NCBI RefSeq assembly: GCF_005144475.1
Contig: NZ_SWJZ01000042.1
Span: forward strand, 1-37,010
Length of the DNA: 37,010 bases
Source: Rhodobacter capsulatus
GTDB taxonomy: Bacteria; Pseudomonadota; Alphaproteobacteria; Rhodobacterales; Rhodobacteraceae
Direction of reading: 5' to 3'
Shown here: positions 8,295 to 16,319 of the stretch, piece after piece
Layout of the letters: each line of letters begins with the position of its first letter
How positions within the stretch are numbered: the stretch's first letter is position 1
Notes under the pieces: generated by a model
Database searches by the model: none
Told to the model about the DNA's origin: nothing
The model's input: only the letters and a program-made list of their open reading frames with translations
Program-made: the position numbers and the translations under genes

Positions 8295-8924
8295 ATGACC
8301 CAGATTGCCCCCCTCCTCACCGGTTTCGGCCTCTCCCTTGGCCTGATCGTCGCGATCGGCGCGCAGAATGCCTTTGTTCTGCGCCAGGGGTTGCGACGCG
8401 AACATGTGGGGCTTGTCGTCGGCTTTTGCGCGGCCTGCGACCTGGCGCTGATCGCCGCCGGGGTGGCGGGCTTGGGCGCGGTGCTGGGCACGGCGCCGCG
8501 GCTGGTCACGGTGCTGTCGCTGGGCGGGGCGGGGTTTCTGGGCTGGTATGGGATGTCGGCCCTGCGCCGGGCGCTGCGGCCCGAACGGCTTCAGGCCGAA
8601 AACGGTGGCGCGGCGTTGACGCGCATGGGGGCGCTGGCGCGGGTCGCGGGGTTCACCCTGCTGAACCCGCATGTCTATCTGGATACGGTGCTGCTGGTGG
8701 GCTCGGTCGGTGCGGCGCAACCGGCGGCGGCGCATCTGCCCTTTGTGCTGGGCGCGGGGCTGGCCAGCACGGTCTGGTTCGTGTCGCTGGGCTTCGGCGC
8801 CCGGTTTCTGGCGCCGCTCTTTGCCCGGCCGCTGGCCTGGCGGGTGCTGGATCTGCTGATCGGCGCGATGATGCTGACGCTGGCGGCGGGGCTTTTGCGC
8901 CAGGTCTGGATCACCACCGGCTGA
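8295..8924 (+). CDS. lysE: LysE/ArgO-family amino-acid exporter
   Basis: A 209-residue inner-membrane exporter of the LysE superfamily, expected to expel excess basic amino acids (lysine, arginine or toxic analogues such as canavanine). The family motifs are IGAQNAFVLRQGL (residues 21-33) and LLNPHVYLDTVLLVG. Five to six transmembrane helices are visible, beginning near residues 5, 38, 68, 113, 143 and 182. It is divergent from its probable regulator argP, the classical LysG-LysE or ArgP-ArgO arrangement. ArgO and LysE cannot be told apart safely by eye. Confidence 0.9.
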   Translation: MTQIAPLLTGFGLSLGLIVAIGAQNAFVLRQGLRREHVGLVVGFCAACDLALIAAGVAGLGAVLGTAPRLVTVLSLGGAGFLGWYGMSALRRALRPERLQAENGGAALTRMGALARVAGFTLLNPHVYLDTVLLVGSVGAAQPAAAHLPFVLGAGLASTVWFVSLGFGARFLAPLFARPLAWRVLDLLIGAMMLTLAAGLLRQVWITTG

Positions 8925-8931
8925 GCGGGCG

Positions 8932-8960
8932 AAAAGCAAACCCGCCCCTTGCGGGACGGG
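8932..8960 (-). terminator. Probable terminator of the RTX gene
   Basis: Read on the minus strand, CCCGTCCC pairs with GGGGCGGG (one G-U pair) and is followed by TTTGCTTTT. It lies between the convergent exporter and RTX genes. On the plus strand no T-run follows the stem, so it serves mainly the RTX gene. Confidence 0.6.
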
Positions 8961-8980
8961 CACCCTCCGGCCGCGGCGGC

Positions 8981-10057
8981 TCAGATCAGATCGTAAAGCA
9001 GATAGGCATCCAAGATCTCTCCCAGCGCGATGACGGTCACGCCGACCAGCGTCACCGCATCATGGCTGACGCCCTCGGCATCGGTGACGACGATGATCGT
9101 ATTCTTCCCCTCATTACGCAGCGACAGGCTCAGCGCATCGTCGACGCCGCCATCCGACAGGTCGAACTGAAAGGAATCGGTCCCGACCAGGAAATCGGTC
9201 ACCGTCACCGCGGCGCTGGTCGCCAGCGCGGTGTCGCCCGCCGCCCCGATCACGATCACATCTTCCCCCGCGCCGGTGACAATCGTATCCGCGCCCGAGG
9301 CGAAGATCGTGTCATCGCCTTCGCCCGCATCGATCCGCGCCGCATCATCGGCCACCAGAAGCCCCGAGGCGTCTTGTACCCAGGTATCGCGGATCACGTC
9401 ATTGCCGCTGCCGCCGTAAAGCGAATCCGCGCCATTGCCGCCCACCAGCGTATCGTTGCCCGCATCGCCGCAGAGCAGGTCGGCATCCGCATCGGTGCCT
9501 TCATCGCTCAGCAGGTCGTTGCCCTCGCCGCCCCGGGACCGGTCGTTGCCCGCCCCTCCGGTCAGGCTGTCGGCGCCATCCCCCCCGAGCAGAAGATCGT
9601 TGCCCTCGCCGCCCAGCAGCACGTCACGGCCATCGCCCCCCGTCAACTGGTCCGCCTGCGCCCCGCCCTCCAGCGTGTCATTGCCGAAATCGCCGAACAG
9701 CCGGTCGGCGCCGCAGCCGCCATGCAGCATGTCGTTGCCCGTGCCGCCCGCCAGATTGTCGGCCCCGAGATCGCCCCAAAGCACATCCGCCCCGGTGTCG
9801 CCAAACAGCACGTCATCGCCATCGCCGCCGCGCAGCAGATCGTTGCCGGCCCCGGCAAAGATCGTATCCGCCCCGGCCCGGCCATAGATATGCTCGCCCA
9901 GCTCGCCCCCGAAGATCCGGTCCGCCGCGGCGGTGCCCCATTTCGGCGCAACCGCGGCGGCAAGCGCCGATTGCGCCACCGTCTGGATCGCGTCCATCCG
10001 CGCCTGAAAGGCTTCGGTCCCCGCAAGCTTCATCGGCAAAAGAAAGGAATTACGCAT
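8981..10057 (-). CDS. RTX-type calcium-binding protein, probably secreted by a type I system
   Basis: A 358-residue protein dominated by about 18 glycine/aspartate nonapeptides of the GGxGxDxLx type between about residues 50 and 235, for example GGDGDDVLF, GGTGNDMLH and GGEGNDLLL. These form a calcium-binding parallel beta-roll. No catalytic domain precedes them; the N-terminus is only about 45 residues. The C-terminal 70 residues (VTDFLVGTDSFQF onward) look like the uncleaved type I secretion signal region of such proteins. No ABC/HlyD secretion genes are nearby. I chose the ATG at 10057; a TTG at 10081 would add eight residues, and neither has a strong ribosome site. Two cysteines within repeats (GGCGAD and LLCGD) are unusual for an extracellular beta-roll. 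The function is unknown. Confidence 0.82.
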   Translation of the reverse strand: MRNSFLLPMKLAGTEAFQARMDAIQTVAQSALAAAVAPKWGTAAADRIFGGELGEHIYGRAGADTIFAGAGNDLLRGGDGDDVLFGDTGADVLWGDLGADNLAGGTGNDMLHGGCGADRLFGDFGNDTLEGGAQADQLTGGDGRDVLLGGEGNDLLLGGDGADSLTGGAGNDRSRGGEGNDLLSDEGTDADADLLCGDAGNDTLVGGNGADSLYGGSGNDVIRDTWVQDASGLLVADDAARIDAGEGDDTIFASGADTIVTGAGEDVIVIGAAGDTALATSAAVTVTDFLVGTDSFQFDLSDGGVDDALSLSLRNEGKNTIIVVTDAEGVSHDAVTLVGVTVIALGEILDAYLLYDLI

Positions 10058-10116
10058 GACAACCCCGGATATGTTTAACAATCATTAACTTTGTAACACG
10101 GGACGGCAGGGGGCGG

Positions 10117-10148
10117 AAACAAAAAGGCGGCCCCGGATCGGGGCCGCC
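10117..10148 (-). terminator. Intrinsic terminator of rplM-rpsI
   Basis: GGCGGCCCC (10126-10134) pairs perfectly with GGGGCCGCC (10140-10148) around GGATC. Read leftward it is followed by TTTTTGTTTCC. It lies 25 bases past the rpsI stop. Confidence 0.9.
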
Positions 10149-10172
10149 TGGAAACGGATTGTTTCGAAACGA

Positions 10173-10661
10173 TCAGCGTTTCGAGAACTGGAACGACCGA
10201 CGGGCCTTGGCCTTGCCGTATTTCTTCCGTTCGACGACGCGCGAGTCGCGGGTCAGGAAGCCCGCGGCTTTCAGCGCGGCGCGCAGCGACGGCTCGTGCA
10301 GTTGCAGCGCCTTCGAGATGCCGTGCTTGACCGCACCGGCCTGACCCGAAAGACCGCCGCCGACGACCGTCGCCATCACGTCATACTGGCCTTCGACGCC
10401 CGCGACGCCAAACGGCTGGTTGACGATCAGCTGCAGCACCGGACGCGCGAAATAGACCGGCATTTCCTTGCCGTTCACGGTGATCTTGCCGGTGCCGGGC
10501 TTGACCCAGACGCGGGCGACGGCGTTCTTGCGCTTGCCGGTGGCATAGGCGCGGCCCTGCGCGTCACGCACCGGGGTGCGTTCCACCGCAGCGGCCACGG
10601 CCGCCGCCGGGGTGCCCGAAACGGCCGACTTCAGATCGTCGAGGGATTTGATATCGGACAT
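10173..10661 (-). CDS. rpsI: 30S ribosomal protein S9
   Basis: A 162-residue small-subunit ribosomal protein located near the P-site, where its C-terminal tail contacts tRNA. The family features are [14 protein letters not shown] (40-53), [19 protein letters not shown] and the terminal [11 protein letters not shown]. The core is about 130 residues; the extra N-terminal 32 residues are usual for alphaproteobacterial S9. It begins two bases after the rplM stop, the standard L13-S9 operon order. Confidence 0.97.
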   Translation of the reverse strand: MSDIKSLDDLKSAVSGTPAAAVAAAVERTPVRDAQGRAYATGKRKNAVARVWVKPGTGKITVNGKEMPVYFARPVLQLIVNQPFGVAGVEGQYDVMATVVGGGLSGQAGAVKHGISKALQLHEPSLRAALKAAGFLTRDSRVVERKKYGKAKARRSFQFSKR

Positions 10662-10663
10662 GA

Positions 10664-11128
10664 TCAGGCGCTCCGGGTGTTCTTCTTGTTCAGGACCTTG
10701 ACGTCCAGAACTTCGGGCTGTTGGGCTTCATGCGGATGGGCGGCCCCGGCGTAGACGCGCAGGTTCGACATCTGCGCGCGGCCCAGACGGTTGCGCGAGA
10801 TCATGCGTTCGACGGCCTTGATCACCACGCGCTCGGGATGCGCGCCTTCCAGAACCTGACGCGCGGTGCGGAACTTGATCCCGCCCGGGTGGTTCGTGTG
10901 CCAGTAGTAGCGCTTGTCTTCGCGCTTGGCACCGGTCATCTGCACCTTGTCGGCGTTGATGATGATGACGTTGTCACCCATGTCCATGTGGGGGGTGAAG
11001 GTCGGCTTGTGCTTGCCACGCAGGCGCATGGCAACGATCGTGGCGAGGCGGCCCAGAACGACGCCTTCGGCGTCGATCAGGATCCACTTCTTCTCGATCT
11101 CCGCCGGTTTCGCGGTATAGGTTTTCAT
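10664..11128 (-). CDS. rplM: 50S ribosomal protein L13
   Basis: A 154-residue early-assembling large-subunit protein. Recognisable are [35 protein letters not shown] and [19 protein letters not shown] chose the ATG giving [15 protein letters not shown], which matches the family; an in-frame start 69 bases upstream would add an atypical tail. AAAGGG lies before the chosen start. It is the first gene of the rplM-rpsI operon. Confidence 0.97.
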   Translation of the reverse strand: MKTYTAKPAEIEKKWILIDAEGVVLGRLATIVAMRLRGKHKPTFTPHMDMGDNVIIINADKVQMTGAKREDKRYYWHTNHPGGIKFRTARQVLEGAHPERVVIKAVERMISRNRLGRAQMSNLRVYAGAAHPHEAQQPEVLDVKVLNKKNTRSA

Positions 11129-11211
11129 TGTCGATCGCCCTTTGAAGGGTTGGGAAACTGGATGCGGGCTTATCCGCGCTTTCCGATCGCAAAGCAAGCA
11201 CCAGAAGCGGA

Positions 11212-11241
11212 ATTATTTCATTCCATTTCAATGACTTGCAA
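11212..11241 (-). promoter_or_regulatory. Possible rplM promoter
   Basis: Read leftward, TTGCAA (11241-11236) and AATAAT (11217-11212) are separated by 18 bases in the A+T-rich upstream region, about 84 bases before the rplM start. Only sequence resemblance supports it. Confidence 0.35.
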
Positions 11242-11293
11242 AATAGGTATCTAATTACCCCACCGTGCGGGCCGATATTCCCCGATTCCGCCC

Positions 11294-11713
11294 CTAGCGC
11301 GCGGGCGGGATCGCATAGGTCATGGAGGCCCGCGCGACCGGCTCTGCCTCGCCTTCGGAGAAGATCAGGCAATCGCCGACGGCCAGATTGCGCCCCAGCT
11401 TGAGCACCCGCACCCGGGCCAGCAGATCGACCCCGGCCAGCGGCTTGCGCAGGAAATCGATCGTCGCGCTCGTCGTCACCGACAGCGCCACCGGGCCGAT
11501 GCGGCTCAGGATCGCCAGATAGATGCCCACATCGGCCAGCGCGAACATGCTCGGCCCCGAGACCGTGCCGCCCGGGCGCAGGTGGCTGTCGTCGATGCGC
11601 AGCCGGATCAGTGTTTCCTCGCCCGCCGCGATCACCTCGAACATATCGGCGACCTGCGCGAAATCGCGGCGCAAAAACGCGTTCAGCGCCGTCACGTCCA
11701 TCTTCAGTTGCAT
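11294..11713 (-). CDS. PaaI-like hotdog-fold thioesterase
   Basis: A 139-residue single-domain hotdog protein of the PaaI/YbgC-like thioesterase group, expected to hydrolyse acyl- or aryl-CoA thioesters in the cytosol. Typical features are SHLRPGGTVSGPSMFALADV (43-62), containing the helix that bears the active-site acid, and TTSATIDFLRKPLAG (79-93). GGGAGGAAAG before the ATG is a strong ribosome site. It is divergent from a crotonase-fold gene only 69 bases away, suggesting shared control in acyl-CoA metabolism. The substrate is unknown. Confidence 0.82.
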   Translation of the reverse strand: MQLKMDVTALNAFLRRDFAQVADMFEVIAAGEETLIRLRIDDSHLRPGGTVSGPSMFALADVGIYLAILSRIGPVALSVTTSATIDFLRKPLAGVDLLARVRVLKLGRNLAVGDCLIFSEGEAEPVARASMTYAIPPAR

Positions 11714-11782
11714 CTTTCCTCCCGGCCTCTCCCAAGCCTAGACTTTCAGGGCCCAGAGTTCCGGGCCGAGGGAGGAATTGCA

Positions 11783-12568
11783 ATGAGCGAGCTTGTCGAG
11801 ATCGAAAAACGTGGCGTCATCGCGCATCTGACGCTGAACAGCCCGGCCACGCTGAATGCGCTGTCGGATGCGATGCTGGCGGCGCTGGCGGCGCGGTTTG
11901 CCGCGCTGGCCACGGATGCGGGCGTGAAGGTCGTGGTGCTGAAAGGCGCGGGCAAGGGCTTTTGCGCGGGCCATGACCTGCGCGAAATGCAGGCCGGACG
12001 CGCGGCACCGGATGGCGGGCGGGCGTATTTCGCCGATCTTTTCACGCGCTGCGCCGCGGTGATGCAGATGATCCCCGCCCTGCCGCAGCCGGTGATCGCC
12101 GAGGTGCACGGCATCGCCACCGCCGCGGGCTGCCAGCTTGTCGCCAGCTGCGATCTGGCCGTCGCGGCCGAGGGCACGCGCTTTGGCGTCAACGGGGTGA
12201 ACATCGGGCTGTTCTGCTCGACGCCAATGGTGGCGCTCAGCCGTGTCGTGCCCCGCAAGGTCGCCTTCGAGATGCTGACGACGGGGGACTTCATCGACGC
12301 GGCCCGCGCGCGCGAGGTCGGCCTCGTCAACCGCGTCGTGGCCCATGGCGATCTCGAGGCCGCAACGACGGCGCTGGCGGAAACCCTGGCGGCAAAGCTC
12401 GGCGCGGCGGTGAAGATCGGCAAGCGGGCGTTTTATGACCAGATCGAGATGGAGACGGCCGCAGCCTATGCCCATGCCGGGGCGGTGATGGTGGAAAACA
12501 TGCTTTACCGCGACACCGCCGAGGGGGTGCAGGCGTTTCTGGACAAGCGCAAGCCGGATTGGGCGTGA
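11783..12568 (+). CDS. Enoyl-CoA hydratase/isomerase family protein, ECHDC3-like
   Basis: A 261-residue crotonase-fold protein. The oxyanion-hole segments are FCAGHDLREM (60-69) and HGIATAAGCQLVASCDLAVA (109-128). Aligned with rat crotonase, catalytic Glu144 is replaced by Gln118 and Glu164 by Gly138 (GVNGVNIGLFCST). Hydratase activity is therefore unlikely; the GLFCSTP pattern matches the ECHDC3 branch, whose function is poorly defined. The true start follows GGGAGGAATTGCA. A longer in-frame extension upstream would overlap the divergent thioesterase gene and is rejected. The gene ends four bases before the convergent small ORF's stop. Confidence 0.85.
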   Translation: MSELVEIEKRGVIAHLTLNSPATLNALSDAMLAALAARFAALATDAGVKVVVLKGAGKGFCAGHDLREMQAGRAAPDGGRAYFADLFTRCAAVMQMIPALPQPVIAEVHGIATAAGCQLVASCDLAVAAEGTRFGVNGVNIGLFCSTPMVALSRVVPRKVAFEMLTTGDFIDAARAREVGLVNRVVAHGDLEAATTALAETLAAKLGAAVKIGKRAFYDQIEMETAAAYAHAGAVMVENMLYRDTAEGVQAFLDKRKPDWA

Positions 12569-12572
12569 CGCC

Positions 12573-12782
12573 TCAGCGCATCCGCCGGGTGATCGCCGCC
12601 GCCTGCCGCGCGCGTTTCACCGCCTGACGTGCCGATTTCGCCGCCTTGCGCTCGGCCTTGGTCATCTGCGCGGCGGGCTTGCCCTTGCCCGCGGCCATCT
12701 CGATGCCCTTCGTCACGCCCACCCGCAGCAGACGGCGCAGGATCATGCTCCAGACCATCTGCAGAAGCTTCATCGGATCCAT
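12573..12782 (-). CDS. Small basic protein translationally coupled to scpB
   Basis: A 69-residue protein I do not recognise. The first 25 residues (LLQMVWSMILRRLLRVGV) could form an amphipathic helix, and residues 33-69 are extremely rich in Lys, Arg and Ala (AERKAAKSARQAVKRARQAA). The ATG lies one base past the scpB stop (TGA-G-ATG), preceded by GAGGAGGAC inside scpB, so translation is probably coupled. A longer in-frame reading frame through scpB is judged spurious. Net charge and context suggest nucleic-acid or membrane-surface binding, which is only inference. It closes the argS-to-scpB gene run. Confidence 0.65.
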   Translation of the reverse strand: MDPMKLLQMVWSMILRRLLRVGVTKGIEMAAGKGKPAAQMTKAERKAAKSARQAVKRARQAAAITRRMR

Positions 12783-12783
12783 C

Positions 12784-13425
12784 TCAGTCCTCCTCGAAAA
12801 GCTCGCTCTGCCCGACCATGTCGCCCTCGTCGTCCTCGGCCCCCGGCATCGGCCGGTTGTCGAGCAAGCCCGCCGCGCGAAGCTCCTTGATGCCGGGCAG
12901 ATCGCGCGCCGATTCAAGGGCGAAATGGTCAAGGAAGGTCTCGGTCACGACAAAGGTCACCGGCCGGCCCGGCGTCATCCGCCGCCGCCCGAGCCGGATC
13001 CATTCCAGCTCCAAAAGCTGGTCGATCGTCCCGCGACTGACCGCAACGCCCCGGATTTCCTCGATTTCCGCCCGCGTCACCGGCTGGTGATAGGCGATGA
13101 TCGCCAAGGTCTCGATCGCGGCACGGGACAGCTTGCGCAGCTCCACCGTTTCCTTCTGCATCAGGAAGCCCAGATCGGGCGCGGTGCGAAAGGCCCAGGC
13201 GTCGCCGATCTTCACCAGATGCACGCCGCGCCCCTCGTAGCGGCGGCGCAGATACGCCAGCGCCTCGGCCGCGTCGCAGCCATGCGGCATCCGGTCCTGC
13301 ATCTCGCGCAGGCTCACCGGCTCGGCCGAGGCGAAGAGGATCGCCTCGATCATCCGCTCCTGCTCGGCGAGCGGCGGCGCGTCGAACAGCGATTTTTCGT
13401 TCGGATCGTAGCGGCTCTCGCTCAT
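12784..13425 (-). CDS. scpB: Segregation and condensation protein B
   Basis: A 213-residue kleisin-partner protein that, with ScpA and SMC, forms the condensin compacting and segregating the chromosome. Two winged-helix domains are visible: IEAILFASAEPVSLREMQDR at about 26-45, and LSRAAIETLAIIAYHQPVTR (99-118) followed by EIRGV and LLELEWIRLGRR. The acidic tail (about 193-213) is variable in the family. The start overlaps the scpA stop by four bases (ATGA). Confidence 0.94.
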   Translation of the reverse strand: MSESRYDPNEKSLFDAPPLAEQERMIEAILFASAEPVSLREMQDRMPHGCDAAEALAYLRRRYEGRGVHLVKIGDAWAFRTAPDLGFLMQKETVELRKLSRAAIETLAIIAYHQPVTRAEIEEIRGVAVSRGTIDQLLELEWIRLGRRRMTPGRPVTFVVTETFLDHFALESARDLPGIKELRAAGLLDNRPMPGAEDDEGDMVGQSELFEED

Positions 13426-14225
13426 GACGGGTCACGCGGGGTGGTTCGGGCGCGGAGGGTGATCGGCGCGAAGGTTTCGGTCTGGTGGATCTCGATCTGG
13501 CCCTGTTTCGCCAGTTCCAAAGACGCCGCAAAGGTCGCCGCGGTGGCAGAGCGGCGCCGCTTCGGGTCCGCCCCCCAGCCATCGGGCAGATAGTCCGTCA
13601 GATCGGTCCAGTCCCCGGCATAGCCGATCAGCGGTCGCATCCGTTCCAGCGCCTCTTCCATGGTGAAGATGTTCTTGCGATCAAAGGCATAGGGGCGGAA
13701 TTCGTCGCGGGTGCGAATGCGCGCATAGGCCTGCATCAGCTCGAGCAGCGTCGCGGAATACTTGACCTTGCGGACCCGCTCGACGGTTTCGCTGTAGCCG
13801 CGGGCAAAGAAGTTCCGCCCCAGCTGATCACGCCCCATCAGCGTCGCCGCCGCCTCGCGCATCGCCGAAAGCCGTTCCAGCTGGAAGGCCAGATGCGCCG
13901 CCAGATCCTCGGCCGAGGGGCCGTCCTCGCCCGGTTCGGGCGGCAGCAGCAGACGCGATTTCAAAAACGCCAGCCAGGCCGCCATCACCAGATAATCGGC
14001 CGCGAGTTCAATGCGCAGCGCCTTGGCCTCGTTGACGAATTTCAGATATTGCTCGGCCAGCGCCAGAACCGAGATCCGCCGCAGATCGACCTTTTGCGTG
14101 CGCGAAAGCGTCAGCAGAAGATCGAGCGGCCCCTCGAAACCGTCGACATCGACAATCAGCGCCTCGGCCGCAAGCCGTTCGCTGACACTCGTGCTTTCAA
14201 ACAGGCTTGCCGTTTCCTCAGCCAT
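13422..14225 (-). CDS. scpA: Segregation and condensation protein A
   Basis: A 267-residue kleisin that bridges SMC heads. The family signature is VDGFEGPLDLLLTLSRTQKV, followed by EQYLKFVNEAKALRIELAAD and AAWLAFLKSRLLLP. The C-terminal winged helix lies near residues 200-267. I start it at ATG 14225, overlapping the nagZ stop by eight bases; an upstream in-frame start inside nagZ would add 22 arginine-rich residues. Overlaps on both sides indicate translational coupling with nagZ and scpB. Confidence 0.92.
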   Translation of the reverse strand: MAEETASLFESTSVSERLAAEALIVDVDGFEGPLDLLLTLSRTQKVDLRRISVLALAEQYLKFVNEAKALRIELAADYLVMAAWLAFLKSRLLLPPEPGEDGPSAEDLAAHLAFQLERLSAMREAAATLMGRDQLGRNFFARGYSETVERVRKVKYSATLLELMQAYARIRTRDEFRPYAFDRKNIFTMEEALERMRPLIGYAGDWTDLTDYLPDGWGADPKRRRSATAATFAASLELAKQGQIEIHQTETFAPITLRARTTPRDPS

Positions 14226-15234
14226 CCGACCCGCCACCGACGGCGTCAAATTCCGCCGCAAGCGCCGCCAGGTCAACCGCGCCGGGGGCATGGCGCAAGC
14301 GCAAAGCCGCCGCGGCCCGCAGCGTCGCGGCAGGCGAGAGCCGCCCCGCCGCCGCCACGGTTTCGGCGAATTCCGCGCGCGTGCCGTTGCAATGCAGGAT
14401 CACGTCACAGCCCGCGGCCAGCGAGGCCGCGGCGCGGTCAGCATAGCTGCCCGACAGCGCCTGCATCCCGATGTCATCGGTCATCAAAAGCCCGGCAAAG
14501 CCGATCTCGTGGCGGATCAGATCGATCATCCGCGCGCTTTGCGTGGCGGGCGCGTCGTCAAAGGCGGTGAAGCGGATATGCGCGGTCATGCCCAAGGGCA
14601 GATCGGCCAGCGCCGCGAAGGGGGCGAAATCCCGGGCGCGCAGAGCCTCGGCCGCGGCCGTGACCACGGGCAGATCCTTGTGGCTGTCAGCCTCGGCGCG
14701 GCCATGGCCCGGCATGTGCTTGAGAACCGGCAGAACCCCGCCCGCCAGCAGGCCATCGGCGGTCGCACGGGCGTTTTTCACCACCGCATCAACAGTTTCG
14801 CCAAGGCAGCGGTTGCGCAAAAACGGATGCGTCTGCCCGCCCGCAATGTCACAGGTGGGGGCGCAATTGCCGTCGATGCCGACGGCGCGCAGCTCGGCCG
14901 CCTGCAGCCGCGCCCGCAGCCACATCCCCCGCGGACCGCGCAACAGCGCATCCTCGAGCGGCGGCGCCCAGTCGCGCCAATGGGGCGGCCGCAGCCGCTG
15001 CACCCGCCCGCCCTCCTGATCGACGAAGATCGGCGCCGCGCGGCCCAAGGCCGCGCGCAGATCGGACGTCAGGCGGAAAAGCTGTGCCGGATCCGCCACG
15101 TTGCGGGCAAAGAGGATCAGCCCCCAAGGGTCGGCCTCGCGCAGAAACGCGGCTTCATCGGCGCCCAGCACCGTCCCCTCGACGCCCAGAATCGTGGCAC
15201 CGCAAGGGCTTACTTGATCACGGTCGGAATGCAA
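14218..15234 (-). CDS. nagZ: Beta-N-acetylhexosaminidase NagZ
   Basis: A 338-residue family 3 glycosidase of the cytosol that removes N-acetylglucosamine from anhydromuropeptides in cell-wall recycling. Visible are DQEGGRVQRL (residues 72-81), the signature KHMPGHGRAEADSH (172-185) and the nucleophile loop MTDDIGMQAL (Asp at 253 or 254). No ATG or GTG in frame gives a full-length N-terminus starting near ATILG. The best candidate is TTG at 15234, preceded by GAGGGGGCGAA and overlapping the end of the SPOR gene by 25 bases. A much longer ATG start at 15402 would overlap the SPOR gene by nearly 200 bases and is unlikely. Its neighbour is a peptidoglycan-binding SPOR protein, consistent with wall metabolism. 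Confidence 0.88.
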   Translation of the reverse strand: MHSDRDQVSPCGATILGVEGTVLGADEAAFLREADPWGLILFARNVADPAQLFRLTSDLRAALGRAAPIFVDQEGGRVQRLRPPHWRDWAPPLEDALLRGPRGMWLRARLQAAELRAVGIDGNCAPTCDIAGGQTHPFLRNRCLGETVDAVVKNARATADGLLAGGVLPVLKHMPGHGRAEADSHKDLPVVTAAAEALRARDFAPFAALADLPLGMTAHIRFTAFDDAPATQSARMIDLIRHEIGFAGLLMTDDIGMQALSGSYADRAAASLAAGCDVILHCNGTRAEFAETVAAAGRLSPAATLRAAAALRLRHAPGAVDLAALAAEFDAVGGGSDG

Positions 15235-16265
15235 TTCGCCCCCTCGGCCACCAGTGCGGCACAGAACTGACGCGCCTCCTCGACGCCCTGGAAGCCCGAG
15301 ACGCGCAACCGCCAGAAGCTGCGCCCGCCCGAGGCGGCCTCCTGCACGATGCGTTTCTTGCCCGCCATCAGCGCCTCGAACCGGCCCGAGATCCGGCCCC
15401 ATTCGGCACGGGCCTCCTCGGGGCTGTCAAAGGCGCCCAGCTGCACGACCCGCGTGCCCGAGGGCAGATCGGCCGCCTTGATCTCGACCGTTTCGGGCCC
15501 GGCCATCGCCGCCGCCACCGCCTGCGCGGCGGCCTCGGCCTCGATGTCGCGCGCCGGGCGGGCCAGCGGCCGCGGCGATTTCACCACGCCGGGCACATCG
15601 GCCGGGATCACCGGCTCGGCCGGGGCTGCGGCGGTGTCAGTCGCAGGTTCGACCAGAGCTTCGGCCGGTGTTTCGACGGGGCCCGGTTCCGCAGGCGCGG
15701 TTTCGGCAGAGGTTTCGGCGGGCGCCTCGGGGTCGGTCGGCAAGTCGGAGGCCGGATCGGCGGCGGGCGCCGCGGCGGCGGGTTTGGCGGGCAAGGCGCT
15801 GTCGGGCACCGGCACCGGCGGGCCCTCCATCGCCAGATCCGCCGCATCGGGGGCGGTCGTCACCTCGGGGAGCGGCTTGAGTTCGGACATCGGCGCATCA
15901 TCGGGCGAAAGCCCGGTCGGCGGCGGCGCCAGCACGACACGGCTTGGCCCCGGCGCGGCCAGACCCGACCCCGCGACCTCGTTCACCGCAAGCCCGACAT
16001 GGGCCGCCAGAGCGCCGCCCGGATCCGACGGCGCAATCCGCGCCGGACCTTCCAGCGCGCGGATCACCGGCACGCCCGACACGTCGCGCACGGCCAGGCG
16101 ATAGCCCCAGACGATCACGCCCAGGATCAGCGCGCCCGAGACGGCGGCCCCCGCCAACTGCACCCAGCGCGCAGACTGGGGCGCAGGCACGTCAAGGCCG
16201 AGGCCATGATCGCCCCCGCCCTGCCTGCCAAAACCCCCGTCATTGCGGGTGTCGGGATCGGTCAT
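15210..16265 (-). CDS. SPOR-domain inner-membrane protein
   Basis: A 351-residue bitopic protein. A single membrane helix spans about 37-57 (LAGAAVSGALILGVIVWGY), placing the short N-terminus in the cytosol. A long periplasmic linker rich in Pro, Ala and Glu runs from about 100 to 245. The C-terminal SPOR domain (about 270-350) starts near RVVQLGAFDSPEEAR and ends with FWRLRVSGF and ARQFCAALV. SPOR domains bind glycan strands lacking stem peptides at the division septum. Two cysteines near the end may form a disulphide, as in some FtsN-type SPOR domains. It lies 54 bases after argS and overlaps nagZ. The role in division is inferred from the domain. Confidence 0.85.
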   Translation of the reverse strand: MTDPDTRNDGGFGRQGGGDHGLGLDVPAPQSARWVQLAGAAVSGALILGVIVWGYRLAVRDVSGVPVIRALEGPARIAPSDPGGALAAHVGLAVNEVAGSGLAAPGPSRVVLAPPPTGLSPDDAPMSELKPLPEVTTAPDAADLAMEGPPVPVPDSALPAKPAAAAPAADPASDLPTDPEAPAETSAETAPAEPGPVETPAEALVEPATDTAAAPAEPVIPADVPGVVKSPRPLARPARDIEAEAAAQAVAAAMAGPETVEIKAADLPSGTRVVQLGAFDSPEEARAEWGRISGRFEALMAGKKRIVQEAASGGRSFWRLRVSGFQGVEEARQFCAALVAEGANCIPTVIK

Positions 16266-16319
16266 GCTCGCCCCATATCCGGTTTTCGGGCCGTTTCGGC
16301 CCTGCCCCCCGGCGGTGCC

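Noticed and set aside
9430-9900. Dense DNA repeats in the RTX gene as a CRISPR or satellite array
   Set aside because: They encode the calcium-binding nonapeptides in frame; there are no spacers.
10075-10088. TTAACAATCATTAA upstream of the RTX gene as a CtrA box
   Set aside because: The spacing is six bases, not seven, so I do not call it a CtrA site.
11582-11782. 67-codon N-terminal extension of the crotonase-fold gene
   Set aside because: It overlaps the divergent thioesterase gene and lacks family similarity; a strong ribosome site precedes 11783.
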